Below are positions 18,045-26,921 of a stretch of 64,000 bases of DNA, one piece after another. Numbering within the stretch: the first letter of the stretch is position 1; every line of letters begins with the position of its first letter. The notes below the pieces were generated by a model that searched no databases, was not told where the DNA came from, and saw only the letters and a program-made list of their open reading frames with translations. The stretch spans positions 1-64,000 of the forward strand of contig CAINOE010000155.1 in the NCBI GenBank assembly GCA_903851415.1. The letters are read 5' to 3'. The DNA comes from an uncultured Rhodopila sp. (GTDB taxonomy: Bacteria; Pseudomonadota; Alphaproteobacteria; Acetobacterales; Acetobacteraceae). Position numbers and translations under genes: made by a program.

Positions 18045-19393
18045 TGCACCAGCTTTTTTCCGCCTTTGTGCGTGCCCGGCCGGCTGCGGCGGAGATCGCG
18101 CCGGTGCTTGCCGGTGTGGCGCGGACGCAGGCGGGCCGGATGGTCGGGATCGCCCGGGAACTGGCGGAGCATCCGAATCGCGCCGATGTGGCGGCGGTGC
18201 TGGCGGTGTTCGTGCCCGACGCCGATCGCTGGGGCCAGGGCGATGGTGGCGTGTCCGTTGCGGATGGCGAGACGATCGGCCGTGCCCTCTTGGAGACCGG
18301 CGCCTTCGCCGCGGCGCGTCCGTGGCTTGAGCGCGCCGCGGCGGCGAAGCAGCAGGGCGACGAGCACGGCCACGTCGATTCCGACAGCCTCGGCAGCAGC
18401 CTGCGTGATGTAGGATTCTGCCTGTTGAGCACGGGTGCGTTCGATGCGGCGCATCCGTGGTTTGAGCGCGCCGTGGCGGCGGCAGAGCAGGGCGACGTGC
18501 ACGGCCGGGTCGATCACAACAGCGTCGGCCGCAGCCTGCATTTTGTGGGATGCTGCCTATCAAGCACGGGGGCGTTCGATGCGGCCCGTCTGTGTTTTGA
18601 GCGTGCCGTGGCGGCGGCAGAGCAGGGCGACGTGCACGGCCGGGTCGATCATCAAAGTCTCGGCAGCAGCCTGCATTGTGTGGGGTACTGCCTGTCGTGC
18701 GCGGGTGGGTTCGATGCGGCGCATCCGTGGTTTGAGCGCGCGGTGGCGGCGAAGCAGCAGGGCGACGTGCACGGCCGGGTCGATTACGAAAGCCTCGGCA
18801 GCAGCCTGCATTGTGTGGGCGACTGCCTGTCGCGCAGGGGAGCGTTCGAAGCGGCGCGTCTGTGGTTTGAGCGCGCGGTGGCTGCGGCGGAGCAAGGCGA
18901 CGTGCACGGCCGGGTCGATCACGACAGCGTCGGCCGCAGCCTGCATTGCGTGGGATACTGCCTGTCGAGCACGGGTGGCTTCGATGCGGCGCATCCGTGG
19001 TTTGAGCGCGCGGTGGCGGCGAAGCAGCAGGGCGACGTGCACGGCCGGGTCGATCATGACAGCGTCGGCCGCACCCTGGATTGGGTGGGATACTGCCTGT
19101 CGAGCACGGGTGGCTTCGATGCGGCGCATCCGTGGTTTGAGCGCGCGGTGGCGGCGAAGCAGCAGGGCGATGTGTTCGGGCGCGTCGATCAGGACAGCGT
19201 CGGCCGCACCCTGGATTGGGTGGGATACTGCCTGTCGAGCACGGGTGCGTTCGAAGCGGCGCGTGCGTGGTTTGAGCGCGCGGTGGCGGCGAAGCAGCAG
19301 GGCGATGTGTTCGGGCGCGTCGATCAGGACAGTCTGGAAATTAGCCGCCGGGTGCTTGAGGCGTGCCTGGCGGAACTCGAGCGGGACCGGTGA
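18044..19393 (+). CDS. TPR-repeat protein, probable sensor part of the protease-STAND system
   Basis: This protein of about 449 aa begins at ATG 18044, which overlaps the stop of the previous gene as TGATG. Residues 1-85 look like the linker helices that usually join an NB-ARC ATPase to its repeats (HQLFSAFVRARPAAAEIA). Residues about 86-440 are eight tetratricopeptide-like units of 45 residues (FDAAHPWFERAVAAKQQGDV), several nearly identical. If one G were added to the GGGG run at 18026-18029, or the ribosome slipped back by one there, the two genes would make a single protein of about 1,000 residues with the usual protease-NB-ARC-TPR order. Separate, coupled translation is the other possibility. 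Confidence 0.78.
   Translation: MHQLFSAFVRARPAAAEIAPVLAGVARTQAGRMVGIARELAEHPNRADVAAVLAVFVPDADRWGQGDGGVSVADGETIGRALLETGAFAAARPWLERAAAAKQQGDEHGHVDSDSLGSSLRDVGFCLLSTGAFDAAHPWFERAVAAAEQGDVHGRVDHNSVGRSLHFVGCCLSSTGAFDAARLCFERAVAAAEQGDVHGRVDHQSLGSSLHCVGYCLSCAGGFDAAHPWFERAVAAKQQGDVHGRVDYESLGSSLHCVGDCLSRRGAFEAARLWFERAVAAAEQGDVHGRVDHDSVGRSLHCVGYCLSSTGGFDAAHPWFERAVAAKQQGDVHGRVDHDSVGRTLDWVGYCLSSTGGFDAAHPWFERAVAAKQQGDVFGRVDQDSVGRTLDWVGYCLSSTGAFEAARAWFERAVAAKQQGDVFGRVDQDSLEISRRVLEACLAELERDR
18299..19391 (+). repeat. eight tandem 135-bp repeats encoding TPR units
   Basis: Units begin near 18299, 18434, 18569, 18704, 18839, 18974, 19109 and 19244, with an exact 135-bp period. Internal units are almost identical at DNA level, including silent positions; the first and last are the most diverged. 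This is typical of expansion by unequal recombination and could vary between strains. Confidence 0.9.
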
Positions 19394-19536
19394 TCAGGCC
19401 GCTTCGGCCGGCGGTTCGGCCTCCGTTGCCGGGGCGCAGCGGCGCTGTCCAATCGATGCATCGGCGTCGAGGGATCGACACCCGGACGCTGCCCCGGTAA
19501 GCGGTCCGCAAGATTCGTCCAGGGGAACCAACCACC

Positions 19537-20850
19537 ATGACTTTCGGCTTCAACGGCGGCCTGCTCGCGGCGCCGCGGATCAGGCGTGCGCCCACGCCGC
19601 TCACCCGTCAGCAGATCGCCGGCTTCTGGGCGGCCTGGTTCGGCTGGATGCTGGATGGCATGGACTCCGTCATCTACGCCCTGGTCATGGTGCCGGCGCT
19701 GACCGAGCTGCTGCCGCAATCCGGCATCGACCCCACCCCGGCGAACATCGCCTACGCCGGGTCGCTGATGTTCGCGCTGTTCCTGGTTGGCTGGGGCCTG
19801 TCGTTCATCTGGGGGCCGATCGGCGACCGGTTCGGGCGGACGCGGGCGCTGGCGGCGACGGTGCTGGTCTATGGGGTGTTCACCGGAGCCGCCGCCTTCG
19901 CGCCGAATGTCTGGCTGCTGGCGCTGTTCCGCTTCCTCGCGGGCATCGGCGTCGGCGGCGAGTGGGCCATGGCAGGCACCTACGTCGCCGAGGCCTGGCC
20001 GGAGGACCGCCGCAAGATGGGCGCCGGCTACCTGCAGACCGGGTATTATTTCGGCTTCTTCGTCGCCGCCGCGCTGAACTACAGCATTGGCGCCTCGTTC
20101 GGCTGGCGCGCGATGTTCCTGTGCGGCCTGGCGCCGGTCGTGGTCGCTATCGCCACGCTCCTGAAAGTGAAGGAGCCGGAGCGGTGGCAGAAGCGGCACG
20201 CGCGGGCGGCCAGTCCGTTGGCGGTGATTGTCTCGCCGCGCTACCGGGGGCGGACGATTGTCATGTCGGCGCTGCTGACCATCGCCATCGTCGGGCTGTG
20301 GGCCGGCGCGGTGTATGAGCCGACGGCGATCGTCTTCCTTGCGCAGCAGGCGGGCATGACCCGGGCGGAGGCGGCGAAGATGGCGTCGTACGGCACGGCG
20401 CTGCTGTCAGTTGGCACCATCCTCGGCTGCCTCGCCGCCCCCTGGCTGGCCGAGCGCATCGGTCGGCGGACGGCGCTGGCGGGGTATTTCCTCGGCATGA
20501 TGGCAACGATCGTCCTGGCCTTCGGCTGGGCGTTCTATTTGCCCCCGAATGAGGCGTTGCCGCGGTTCATGACCGTGCTGTTCTTCCTCGGCCTGTTCGG
20601 CGGCAATTTCGCGATCTTCAGCCTGTGGCTGCCGGAGCTGTTCGGCACCGAGGCGCGGGCGACGGCGTTTGCGTTCTGCACCTCGGTCGGCCGGTTCGTC
20701 GGGGCGGGGGTCAATTTCGCCCTGGCTGCGTCGGTGGCCTCTATGGGCACGCTGGGCACCCCGATTGCCTGGACCGCGGTGGCGTTCGGGGTGGGGCTTG
20801 CCGTGATTCCGTTCGCGCGGGAGACGCGGGGGTTTACGCTGCCGGATTGA
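19537..20850 (+). CDS. MFS transporter (sugar/organic acid:H+ symporter type)
   Basis: This 437-aa inner-membrane protein has 12 predicted membrane segments. The signature GPIGDRFGRTRALA lies in the loop after helix 2, GIGVGGEWAM follows helix 4, and an equivalent AERIGRRTAL motif lies in the second half, as in sialate/aromatic-acid symporters of the major facilitator superfamily. The start is ATG 19537. It is monocistronic, with no catabolic or regulatory neighbour, so the substrate cannot be inferred. It separates the protease-STAND system from the DUF4062 pseudogene. Confidence 0.85.
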   Translation: MTFGFNGGLLAAPRIRRAPTPLTRQQIAGFWAAWFGWMLDGMDSVIYALVMVPALTELLPQSGIDPTPANIAYAGSLMFALFLVGWGLSFIWGPIGDRFGRTRALAATVLVYGVFTGAAAFAPNVWLLALFRFLAGIGVGGEWAMAGTYVAEAWPEDRRKMGAGYLQTGYYFGFFVAAALNYSIGASFGWRAMFLCGLAPVVVAIATLLKVKEPERWQKRHARAASPLAVIVSPRYRGRTIVMSALLTIAIVGLWAGAVYEPTAIVFLAQQAGMTRAEAAKMASYGTALLSVGTILGCLAAPWLAERIGRRTALAGYFLGMMATIVLAFGWAFYLPPNEALPRFMTVLFFLGLFGGNFAIFSLWLPELFGTEARATAFAFCTSVGRFVGAGVNFALAASVASMGTLGTPIAWTAVAFGVGLAVIPFARETRGFTLPD

Positions 20851-21162
20851 TGGCGCGGCGGTCGTTGAAGTGGCGCAAGGTGTTGGCTATTACCAATCAG
20901 CATGACTTTGACCCGGGGGCACGGGCGCCACCACCGTCAGGTCGGCTTGACGGGGCGGCACGGCCGGAGAGGGAACATCAGGCCCGGGCGTTGCTCGGTG
21001 TTCGCGTCTCGGTTCTGACTCGGGCCTACCTGAGGCAAAGTTTCGTCACCGCGAGCTGCGGCAGGCGGAGCCGCTGTGACCCATCCGCAACACCGCCGGA
21101 TGCGGTATTGATCTTTAAATGGAACAAGCCACACTGGGGCGCGCGCCCGGGACTCCGCCGCG
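20851..21162. other. intergenic region, no gene recognised
   Basis: About 310 nt between the MFS gene and the DUF4062-TPR pseudogene. Nothing that looks like a gene, RNA or clear repeat was seen. A promoter for the downstream locus would be expected near 21110, where the sequence is locally AT-rich (TATTGATCTTTAAATGG). Confidence 0.4.
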
Positions 21163-23330
21163 ATGTCGATCAGCGTCTTTTCTCTCAACCGTCGCCGACG
21201 AGTTCCGCGACTACCGCGACCAACTGCGCGGCGACCTGACGCGGCACAACGTCGCGGTGAAGGTGCAGGAGGACTTCAGGGGCCTCGGCGGCGAGACGCT
21301 GGACAAGCTGGACGTCTATATCGCCCATTGCGACGCCGTCGTGCACCTGGTCGGGGACATGTTCGGCTTCGCCCCGACGGAGCAGGAGGTCCAGGCGCTG
21401 CTGCGCAAATACCCCGCTCTGCCGGCGAATTTGCCGCCGCTGGATGCGGCGCTGAAGGGGGGCGAGGCGGTCTCCTACACGCAATGGGAGGCATGGCTGG
21501 CGCTGCATCACGGCAAGCTGCTGCTGATCGCGCAGGCGGCGCCGGACGCCCCGCGCGGCCCGGCCTTCGGCCCGGCGGATGCCTCGCGGGCGGCGCAGGC
21601 CGCGAATCTTGCACGATTGCGGGCAGCGGGCCGCTACCCGGATTCCACCTTTGCCCATGCCGATGAACTGGCGAAGCAGATCGCCTATACAGGCATCCTG
21701 GACCTGCTGGTATAGGCCTACGCCAGCGCGGGGGGCCGCGAGCGGGATGTCGCGGAGGGATTCATTCGCGAGATGGCGTCTCGCGTCTCAGCCGATCGCA
21801 GCCTGGATTTGGAGGGGATGCGGCGGGCGGTCGCCAACGCCATCGACATCTATGTGACGGAAATCGCGGGCGCGCCGGAGCGCACCAACCTGGGCGAGGC
21901 GGTCGATCGCGCGATCATCAAGGCGAAGCAGCAGGCTGCCGCCGGCCAGGGCCGGACCGCCCGCGCCACCTTGCGCCGGACCGCAGACGGCCTGCGCCTG
22001 GAGGAAGCGGAACGCCGCGCCGCCTATGCCGAACAGTTGGGGACGGTGCTGCGGCTGGAGCGCGACCTCGCTTTGGCCGGCTATGACGCGGACGGCGCCG
22101 CGGACGCGATCCTGGCCCTGGCGGAGTCGCTGCATCCGGACGACCGCGCGGCGCGGCGGACCCTGCTGATTGCCGAAAGCGGCAGCCTGCATGAGTTCGG
22201 CGAGCAGCGCGGCAGCAACGTCCACCTGGAAGCCGCCATCGCTGTCCGCCGCGCCACCCTCGCCCTCGCCGCCACGCCGGACGAAACTGGCCACGACCCA
22301 CGCGATCTGGGCCGTTCTCTGGCGACGCGCGGCGAACGTGACGCTGACACGGCCCAGCTGGAGCAAGCGGTTGCCGCCTACCGTGACGCGCCCGGCGCCT
22401 ACACCCGGGAGCGCGCGCCGCTGAACTGGGCGACGATACAGAACAACCTCGGCGCCTCGTTTCAGGCGCTCGGGGAACGCGAGAGCGGCACTGGGCGCCT
22501 TGAGGAGGCCGTCACCGCCTGTCGTGACGCCCTGCGGGAAAGGACCCGCGCACGCGTGCCGCTGGACTGGGCGATGACGCAGAACAACCTCGGCGCCGCG
22601 CTCGCAGCGCTCGGGGAACGCGAGAGCGGCACGGCGCGGCTCGAGGAGGCCGTTACCGCCTTTCGCGACGCGCTGCTGGAATACACCCGGGAGCGCGTGC
22701 CGCTAGACTGGGCGACAACTCAGAACAACCTCGGCGCCGCGCTCCAGAGGCTCGGGGAACATCAGAGCGGCACGACGCGCCTCGAGGAGGCCGTCACCGC
22801 CTATCGCGCCGCGCTGGTGAAACGAGCCCGCGCACGAGTGCCGCTGCAATGGGCGGGGACCCAGAACAACCTTGGCCTCGCGCTCGCATCGCTCGGGGAA
22901 CGCGAGAGCAGTACGGCGCGCCTCGAGGAGGCCGTCACCGCCTTTCGCAACGCGCTGCCGGAATGGAGCCGCGCACGCGTGCCGCTGGATTGGGCGGGGA
23001 CGCAGCACAACCTCGGCAACGCGCTCGCAACGCTCGGGGAACGCGAAAGCGGCACAGCGCGCCTCGAGGAGGCCGTCACTGCCTATCGTGACGCGCTGCT
23101 GGAATGGACACGCGCGCGTGCCGCTGAACTGGGCCTTCTCGCACCATTGCGTGGCCAACGCCCTTTCCATCCTGGCGCAGTGCCGCGAGGACCCTACGCT
23201 GATGGCCGAGGCGGTCGCCGCCATGCGCAACGCCGCCGAGGTTTACCGCGCTGGCAACAACACCTATTGGCTGCCGATTGCCGAACGGCGCATCGCCGCG
23301 ATCGAAGCCGAACGGGCGGGGATGCCGTGA
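21163..23330 (+). pseudogene. DUF4062-like / TPR protein gene with two frameshifts and an in-frame TAG
   Basis: The intact ancestor would start at ATG 21163 (MSISVF then LSTVADEFRDYRDQL, DUF4062-like, followed by DKLDVYIAHCDAVVHLVGD). The TTTT run at about 21178-21181 has one T too many, so the frame breaks after residue 6. The frame then runs to a TAG at 21713-21715, beyond which the same frame continues sensibly (AYASAGGRERDVAEGFIREM). A TPR array of 47-residue units (RLEEAVTAYRDAL, VPLDWATTQNNLG) follows. At about 23111-23119 a GC-run indel shifts the frame again before the true end (NALSILAQCREDP, ending at 23330). Such proteins are usually NTPase-linked or signalling components; this one is probably dead. 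Confidence 0.8.
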
Positions 23331-23749
23331 ACCCGCCGCCGAGGCGTGGACCGCGCGACGCGGCGGACACCATCGCCCGGCCGGGAGCCGATGCGTTCGC
23401 GGCGCCGATCGTGTCTGCGATCCCGGCGCCGGTGCGTCACGTGGCGGTGCTGAGGGTCAACGATGTGGACAAGCCGCGCAACTGGCGAAGCCGGTGACGG
23501 TGAAGCAGCGAACGGATGGGTGGTGCCGGTGATTTGAGAATTCCAGGACCGTCCCTCTGCCGCCGCGGCTCCTATCGGCGCACCGAAAAAATTGTCCGTT
23601 TTCCCAGAATTTAACCACTTCTTAACTGAATCGCGTCACCATCATCCCGCTGCTCCGACCGAGGTGCGAAGATGAATGGGTATATTCAGGTTCTTGACGC
23701 GGATGCCGGGCTACCGCATATCTTGACCAACTTTGGTCAAGGTGCGGCT
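23331..23749. other. intergenic region upstream of toxin-antitoxin pair
   Basis: About 420 nt without a convincing gene. The part from 23580 is AT-richer and contains runs such as TTTAACCACTTCTTAACTG, which is where the promoter and operator of the antitoxin-toxin operon would be expected. I cannot define boxes with confidence. Confidence 0.4.
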
Positions 23750-23992
23750 ATGGACACGATCAACCTCTACGAAGCAAAGACCAACCTGTCGCAACTGGTC
23801 GAACGCGCCGCCGCGGGCGAGGAGATCATCATCGCCAAGGCAGGCCGCCCGCTCGCCCGGCTTGTCGCCCTGGCGCAACGCACCACCGAACGCCCGTTGG
23901 GCCTGTTCGCCGGCCAGGCCGAGCTCGGCGCGGATTTCGACGCTCCGCTGCCCGACGACATGCGCCTCGCCTTCGAAGGCCGTGCACCCTGA
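23750..23992 (+). CDS. Phd/YefM family antitoxin
   Basis: This 80-aa protein starts MDTINLYEAKTNLSQLVERA and continues GEEIIIAKAGRPLARLV, the complete Phd/YefM DNA-binding fold. The C-terminal tail (about 52-80) would wrap the toxin. The start is ATG 23750, with AAGG about 7 nt upstream; an ATG at 23672 in the same frame gives an extension unlike the family. The stop overlaps the toxin start by 4 nt (CTGA), so the pair is co-translated. It neutralises the PIN toxin and probably represses its own promoter. Confidence 0.87.
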   Translation: MDTINLYEAKTNLSQLVERAAAGEEIIIAKAGRPLARLVALAQRTTERPLGLFAGQAELGADFDAPLPDDMRLAFEGRAP

Positions 23993-24375
23993 GGCTGCTG
24001 CTGGATACGCACATCCTGGTCTGGGCGATCTCCGACCCGTCCAAACTGGATCAGCGCACGGCGGCGGCGGTGGCATCGCCGGCCAATCAGGTGCTCGTCA
24101 GCGTCGCCAGCGCGTGGGAGATCGCGATCAAGCACGCGCTCGGGCGGCTGACGTTTCCGCTGGACCGGTTCGAGGAGGTGCTTCAGCGGATGGGCTTCGA
24201 CCTCCTGCCCATCGGTCTTGCGCACGCCATCGCCGCCGGACGGCTGCCCCGCCACCACGACGACCCGTTCGACCGCCTGCTGATCGCCCAGGCGCAGACC
24301 AAGGGAATGACCCTGGTTTCCACGGACCGGGCGATCGCGCGCTATGATGTGCCGCTGCTGAGCGTGGAAAAATAG
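23989..24375 (+). CDS. PIN domain toxin (VapC family)
   Basis: This 128-aa PIN ribonuclease has the expected acidic residues: Asp6 in LLLDTHILVW, Glu44 in SAWEIAIK, Asp92 and Asp95 in HHDDPFDRLL and Asp113 in VSTDRAI. The family nearly always starts with M-R/K-L-L-L-D-T-H. In this frame the only fitting start is CTG at 23989, overlapping the antitoxin stop as CTGA. The next start, GTG 24070, would remove the first catalytic Asp. Known members cleave tRNA or rRNA when the antitoxin is lost. It appears intact. Confidence 0.85.
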   Translation: MRLLLDTHILVWAISDPSKLDQRTAAAVASPANQVLVSVASAWEIAIKHALGRLTFPLDRFEEVLQRMGFDLLPIGLAHAIAAGRLPRHHDDPFDRLLIAQAQTKGMTLVSTDRAIARYDVPLLSVEK

Positions 24376-24392
24376 ACCGCATGTGCTGCGAT

Positions 24393-24551
24393 ATGGCCAA
24401 GACATCGAGCCCGCGCGCCGCCGACAGGTCGTCCAACCGCTTCATCCGGAAGGTGGAGACCGGCGAGGACTTCGTCATCACCCGCAACCGCAAGCCGGTG
24501 GCTCGCCCGTCGCCGGTGACCAAGGGGCGCATGCCGACCACGGTGTTTTGA
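24393..24551 (+). pseudogene. short antitoxin-like remnant
   Basis: A 52-codon frame reads SSNRFIRKVETGEDFVITRN followed by RKPVARPSPV, the C-terminal half of the Phd/YefM DNA-binding domain (compare VERAAAGEEIIIAKAGRP in the intact antitoxin upstream). The first helix-strand is missing and no toxin follows. It is probably a leftover of a second antitoxin, though a short product could in principle interfere with the neighbouring pair. In-frame starts are ATG 24381 and ATG 24393. Confidence 0.5.
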
Positions 24552-24669
24552 GCGGCTTGTGGCTTGGTCCGAAACGCCCACCCGAGCGGCGGATTGAATT
24601 CGTCGCCGGGAGCGCGCGTCGCGCGGGCTGATTGGCTCGTTGGCGGCGGCGCATTTTATCAAATGATAC

Positions 24670-24699
24670 ATTGACAAGAAGTTATTAAATATAGTAAAC
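24670..24699 (+). promoter_or_regulatory. sigma-70-like promoter
   Basis: TTGACA at 24670-24675 and TAAACT at 24694-24699 are separated by 18 nt, in an AT-rich island rare in this window. It lies about 45 nt before the PEP-CTERM gene start. The -35 is a perfect consensus; the -10 is a moderate match. Confidence 0.5.
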
Positions 24700-24742
24700 T
24701 ATCTCGTCATCGAGATCATTTCGATACCCAAGGAACCCGCCC

Positions 24743-25390
24743 ATGAAATCAAAGGTATTTGGCATCGTAGCCGTGCTGCTGGCGCTCTCGGCGCCCGCCG
24801 ACGCGGCGATCCTCATGTACACGACCACCTCATCGAGCGGCGTCGTTCCGGGAACATCGATCGGCTACATCCTGACCGACGCCGGCGGCACCCCCCGCAA
24901 CACCTTTCCCAACGCAACGTCGGACAACGGCGTCTGGACATGGACCGGGGGGTTTCCGGAATTTCTGACAGCCGGGCCGCAAACGCTGACCGTCACCTTC
25001 AGTGACCCGGTGGAGGCGTCCGCCATCCTGTTCGGGCTGGACAGCACGTCGGCATCGACATCCTCGTTCACCGTCAGTGGCGGGACCGCTCATACCGCCG
25101 ATTTCAGCCTGACCGACAGCCTCAACGTCTACAACGGCGACACCGGGATAGCGACCTATAATGCCGCTGCCGGGACGATCACGGCACCCGGCCAGAACCA
25201 ATCGATCATCATCGGCAGCAGCTCAGGCGACACACTGACGCAACTGGTTTTGCATGCCGGAGCCAGCGACAGCGGCACTGACGGCTACGCCGCGTTTTTC
25301 GGTCTCACCGAGCCGGTTCCCGAACCCTCGTCCATCGTGCTTCTGACAACGGCGGTGTTCGGCCTGGTTCGCCTGCGCCGCCGCGCCTGA
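24743..25390 (+). CDS. PEP-CTERM sorting-domain protein
   Basis: This 215-aa exported protein has a signal peptide (MKSKVFGIVAVLLALSAPADA), a Thr/Ser/Gly-rich body of about 165 residues with beta character, and a C-terminal PEP-CTERM signal: VPEPSSIVLL, a hydrophobic helix and RLRRRA. Such proteins are processed by exosortase (EpsH/XrtA) and linked to exopolysaccharide. No exosortase lies in the window. The start is ATG 24743, with AAGGA upstream. The body is not recognisable beyond this class. Its own AT-rich upstream region and promoter suggest independent regulation. Confidence 0.85.
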   Translation: MKSKVFGIVAVLLALSAPADAAILMYTTTSSSGVVPGTSIGYILTDAGGTPRNTFPNATSDNGVWTWTGGFPEFLTAGPQTLTVTFSDPVEASAILFGLDSTSASTSSFTVSGGTAHTADFSLTDSLNVYNGDTGIATYNAAAGTITAPGQNQSIIIGSSSGDTLTQLVLHAGASDSGTDGYAAFFGLTEPVPEPSSIVLLTTAVFGLVRLRRRA

Positions 25391-25643
25391 CGCCGGGCTT
25401 CATCCTATCGGCCCGCATCCGCGGCGCAGGAACACGGCCGGTTCATGCGCCGCGGCGTTTGCCGATGGTCAGCCGGGCGAGCCATGGCCGATGTGGCGGG
25501 CCGCTTGCGTCAACCTCACCCGGGCGCGACCCGCTTTGCCCGAACCATCGCAAGCCGCCGGCAAACTGACGCAGACCCGGGGTGGCACCCTTCGCCGCAA
25601 AGTGATAGGCCACCCTCGGAACGCAACGACGGGAGACCCTTAC

Positions 25644-26921
25644 ATGGCCGCTATCGCCGACATCACTGCCCGCCAAATCCTCGACAGCCGGGGTAATCCG
25701 ACCATTGAGGTCGATGTTCTGCTGGAATCCGGCACCACCGGCCGCGCCGCGGTGCCGTCCGGCGCCTCCACCGGCGCGCATGAGGCCGTCGAACTGCGCG
25801 ACGGCGACGACTCCCGCTTCGGCGGCAAGGGCGTCCTCCAGGCCGTCGCCAATGTCGAGGGCGAGATCCTTGAAGCCATCGGCGGCATCGAGGCGACCGA
25901 GCAGGTGGCCATCGACGAACTGCTGATCGACCTTGATGGAACGCCGAACAAGGGACGCCTCGGCGCCAACGCCATCCTTGGCGTGTCGCTGGCGGTGGCC
26001 AAGGCCGCGGCGAACGAACTCGGCCTGCCGCTGTATCGCTATGTCGGCGGCGTCTATGCCCGCACCCTGCCGGTGCCGATGATGAACATCCTGAACGGCG
26101 GTAAGCACGCCGACAACCCGATCGACATCCAGGAGTTCATGATCCAGCCGATAGCCGCGCCGACGGTGGCGGAGGCGGTGCGCTGGGGGGCGGAGATTTT
26201 CGCGACCCTGAAGAAGGGCCTGCACGCCGCCGGCCACAACACCAATGTCGGCGATGAGGGCGGCTTCGCGCCGAACCTGAAATCCGCCGACGAGGCATTG
26301 GCCTTCATCATCAAAGCGATCGAGAAAGCCGGCTACCGGCCGGGCGAGGACGTTGCCATCGCGCTCGATCCGGCGTCCAGCGAGTTCTTCAAGGACGGCA
26401 AGTATCATCTCGAAGGCGAGGGCAAGGTCCTCGACTCCGAAGGCATCGTTCGTTACTACGCCGATCTGGCGAGCCGGTATCCGATTATATCGATTGAGGA
26501 TGGGTGCGCCGAGGATGACTGGGAAGGCTGGGGCCTGATCACCGAGACGCTGGGCGACAAGATCCAGATTGTCGGGGACGACCTGTTCGTGACCAATCCG
26601 GAACGCCTGCGCCGCGGCATCGAAGAAGGTTCCGCCAACGCCATCCTCATCAAAGTCAATCAGATCGGCACTCTGTCGGAGACTTTGGAAGCGGTGCAGT
26701 TGGCGCAGAACGCCGGCTGGAACGCGGTCATCAGCCACCGCTCGGGCGAGACTGAGGATGCAACGATCGCGGACCTGGCGGTGGCAACGAATGCCGGGCA
26801 GATCAAGACCGGCAGTTTGGCGCGCAGCGACCGGACGTCGAAGTACAATCAGTTGATCCGGATCGAGCAGCAGCTCGGCACGGCGGCCCGGTTTGCGGGC
26901 GAGACGATCCTGCGGGGTTAG
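25644..26921 (+). CDS. eno: enolase
   Basis: This 425-aa glycolytic enzyme converts 2-phosphoglycerate to phosphoenolpyruvate with two Mg ions. It shows the typical ITARQILDSRGNPT start, PSGASTGAHEA, NVGDEGGFAPN, metal ligands around IALDPASSEF and IEDGCAEDDW, the signature ILIKVNQIGTLSET, and SHRSGETEDATIAD. Length and domain order are complete. ATG 25644 is preceded by GGGAG; the frame is open 150 nt upstream without homology. It stands alone here, unlike genomes where it lies beside kdsA or pdhA. Confidence 0.97.
   Translation: MAAIADITARQILDSRGNPTIEVDVLLESGTTGRAAVPSGASTGAHEAVELRDGDDSRFGGKGVLQAVANVEGEILEAIGGIEATEQVAIDELLIDLDGTPNKGRLGANAILGVSLAVAKAAANELGLPLYRYVGGVYARTLPVPMMNILNGGKHADNPIDIQEFMIQPIAAPTVAEAVRWGAEIFATLKKGLHAAGHNTNVGDEGGFAPNLKSADEALAFIIKAIEKAGYRPGEDVAIALDPASSEFFKDGKYHLEGEGKVLDSEGIVRYYADLASRYPIISIEDGCAEDDWEGWGLITETLGDKIQIVGDDLFVTNPERLRRGIEEGSANAILIKVNQIGTLSETLEAVQLAQNAGWNAVISHRSGETEDATIADLAVATNAGQIKTGSLARSDRTSKYNQLIRIEQQLGTAARFAGETILRG

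Noticed and set aside
18299..19391. Possible CRISPR array
   Set aside because: The repeats are 135 bp, contiguous, in frame and encode TPR units; there are no spacers.
18435..20318. 627-codon plus-strand frame spanning the TPR repeats and the MFS gene
   Set aside because: It is the second frame of the 135-bp repeats (no stop in any copy) running on into the MFS gene; no membrane or domain pattern.
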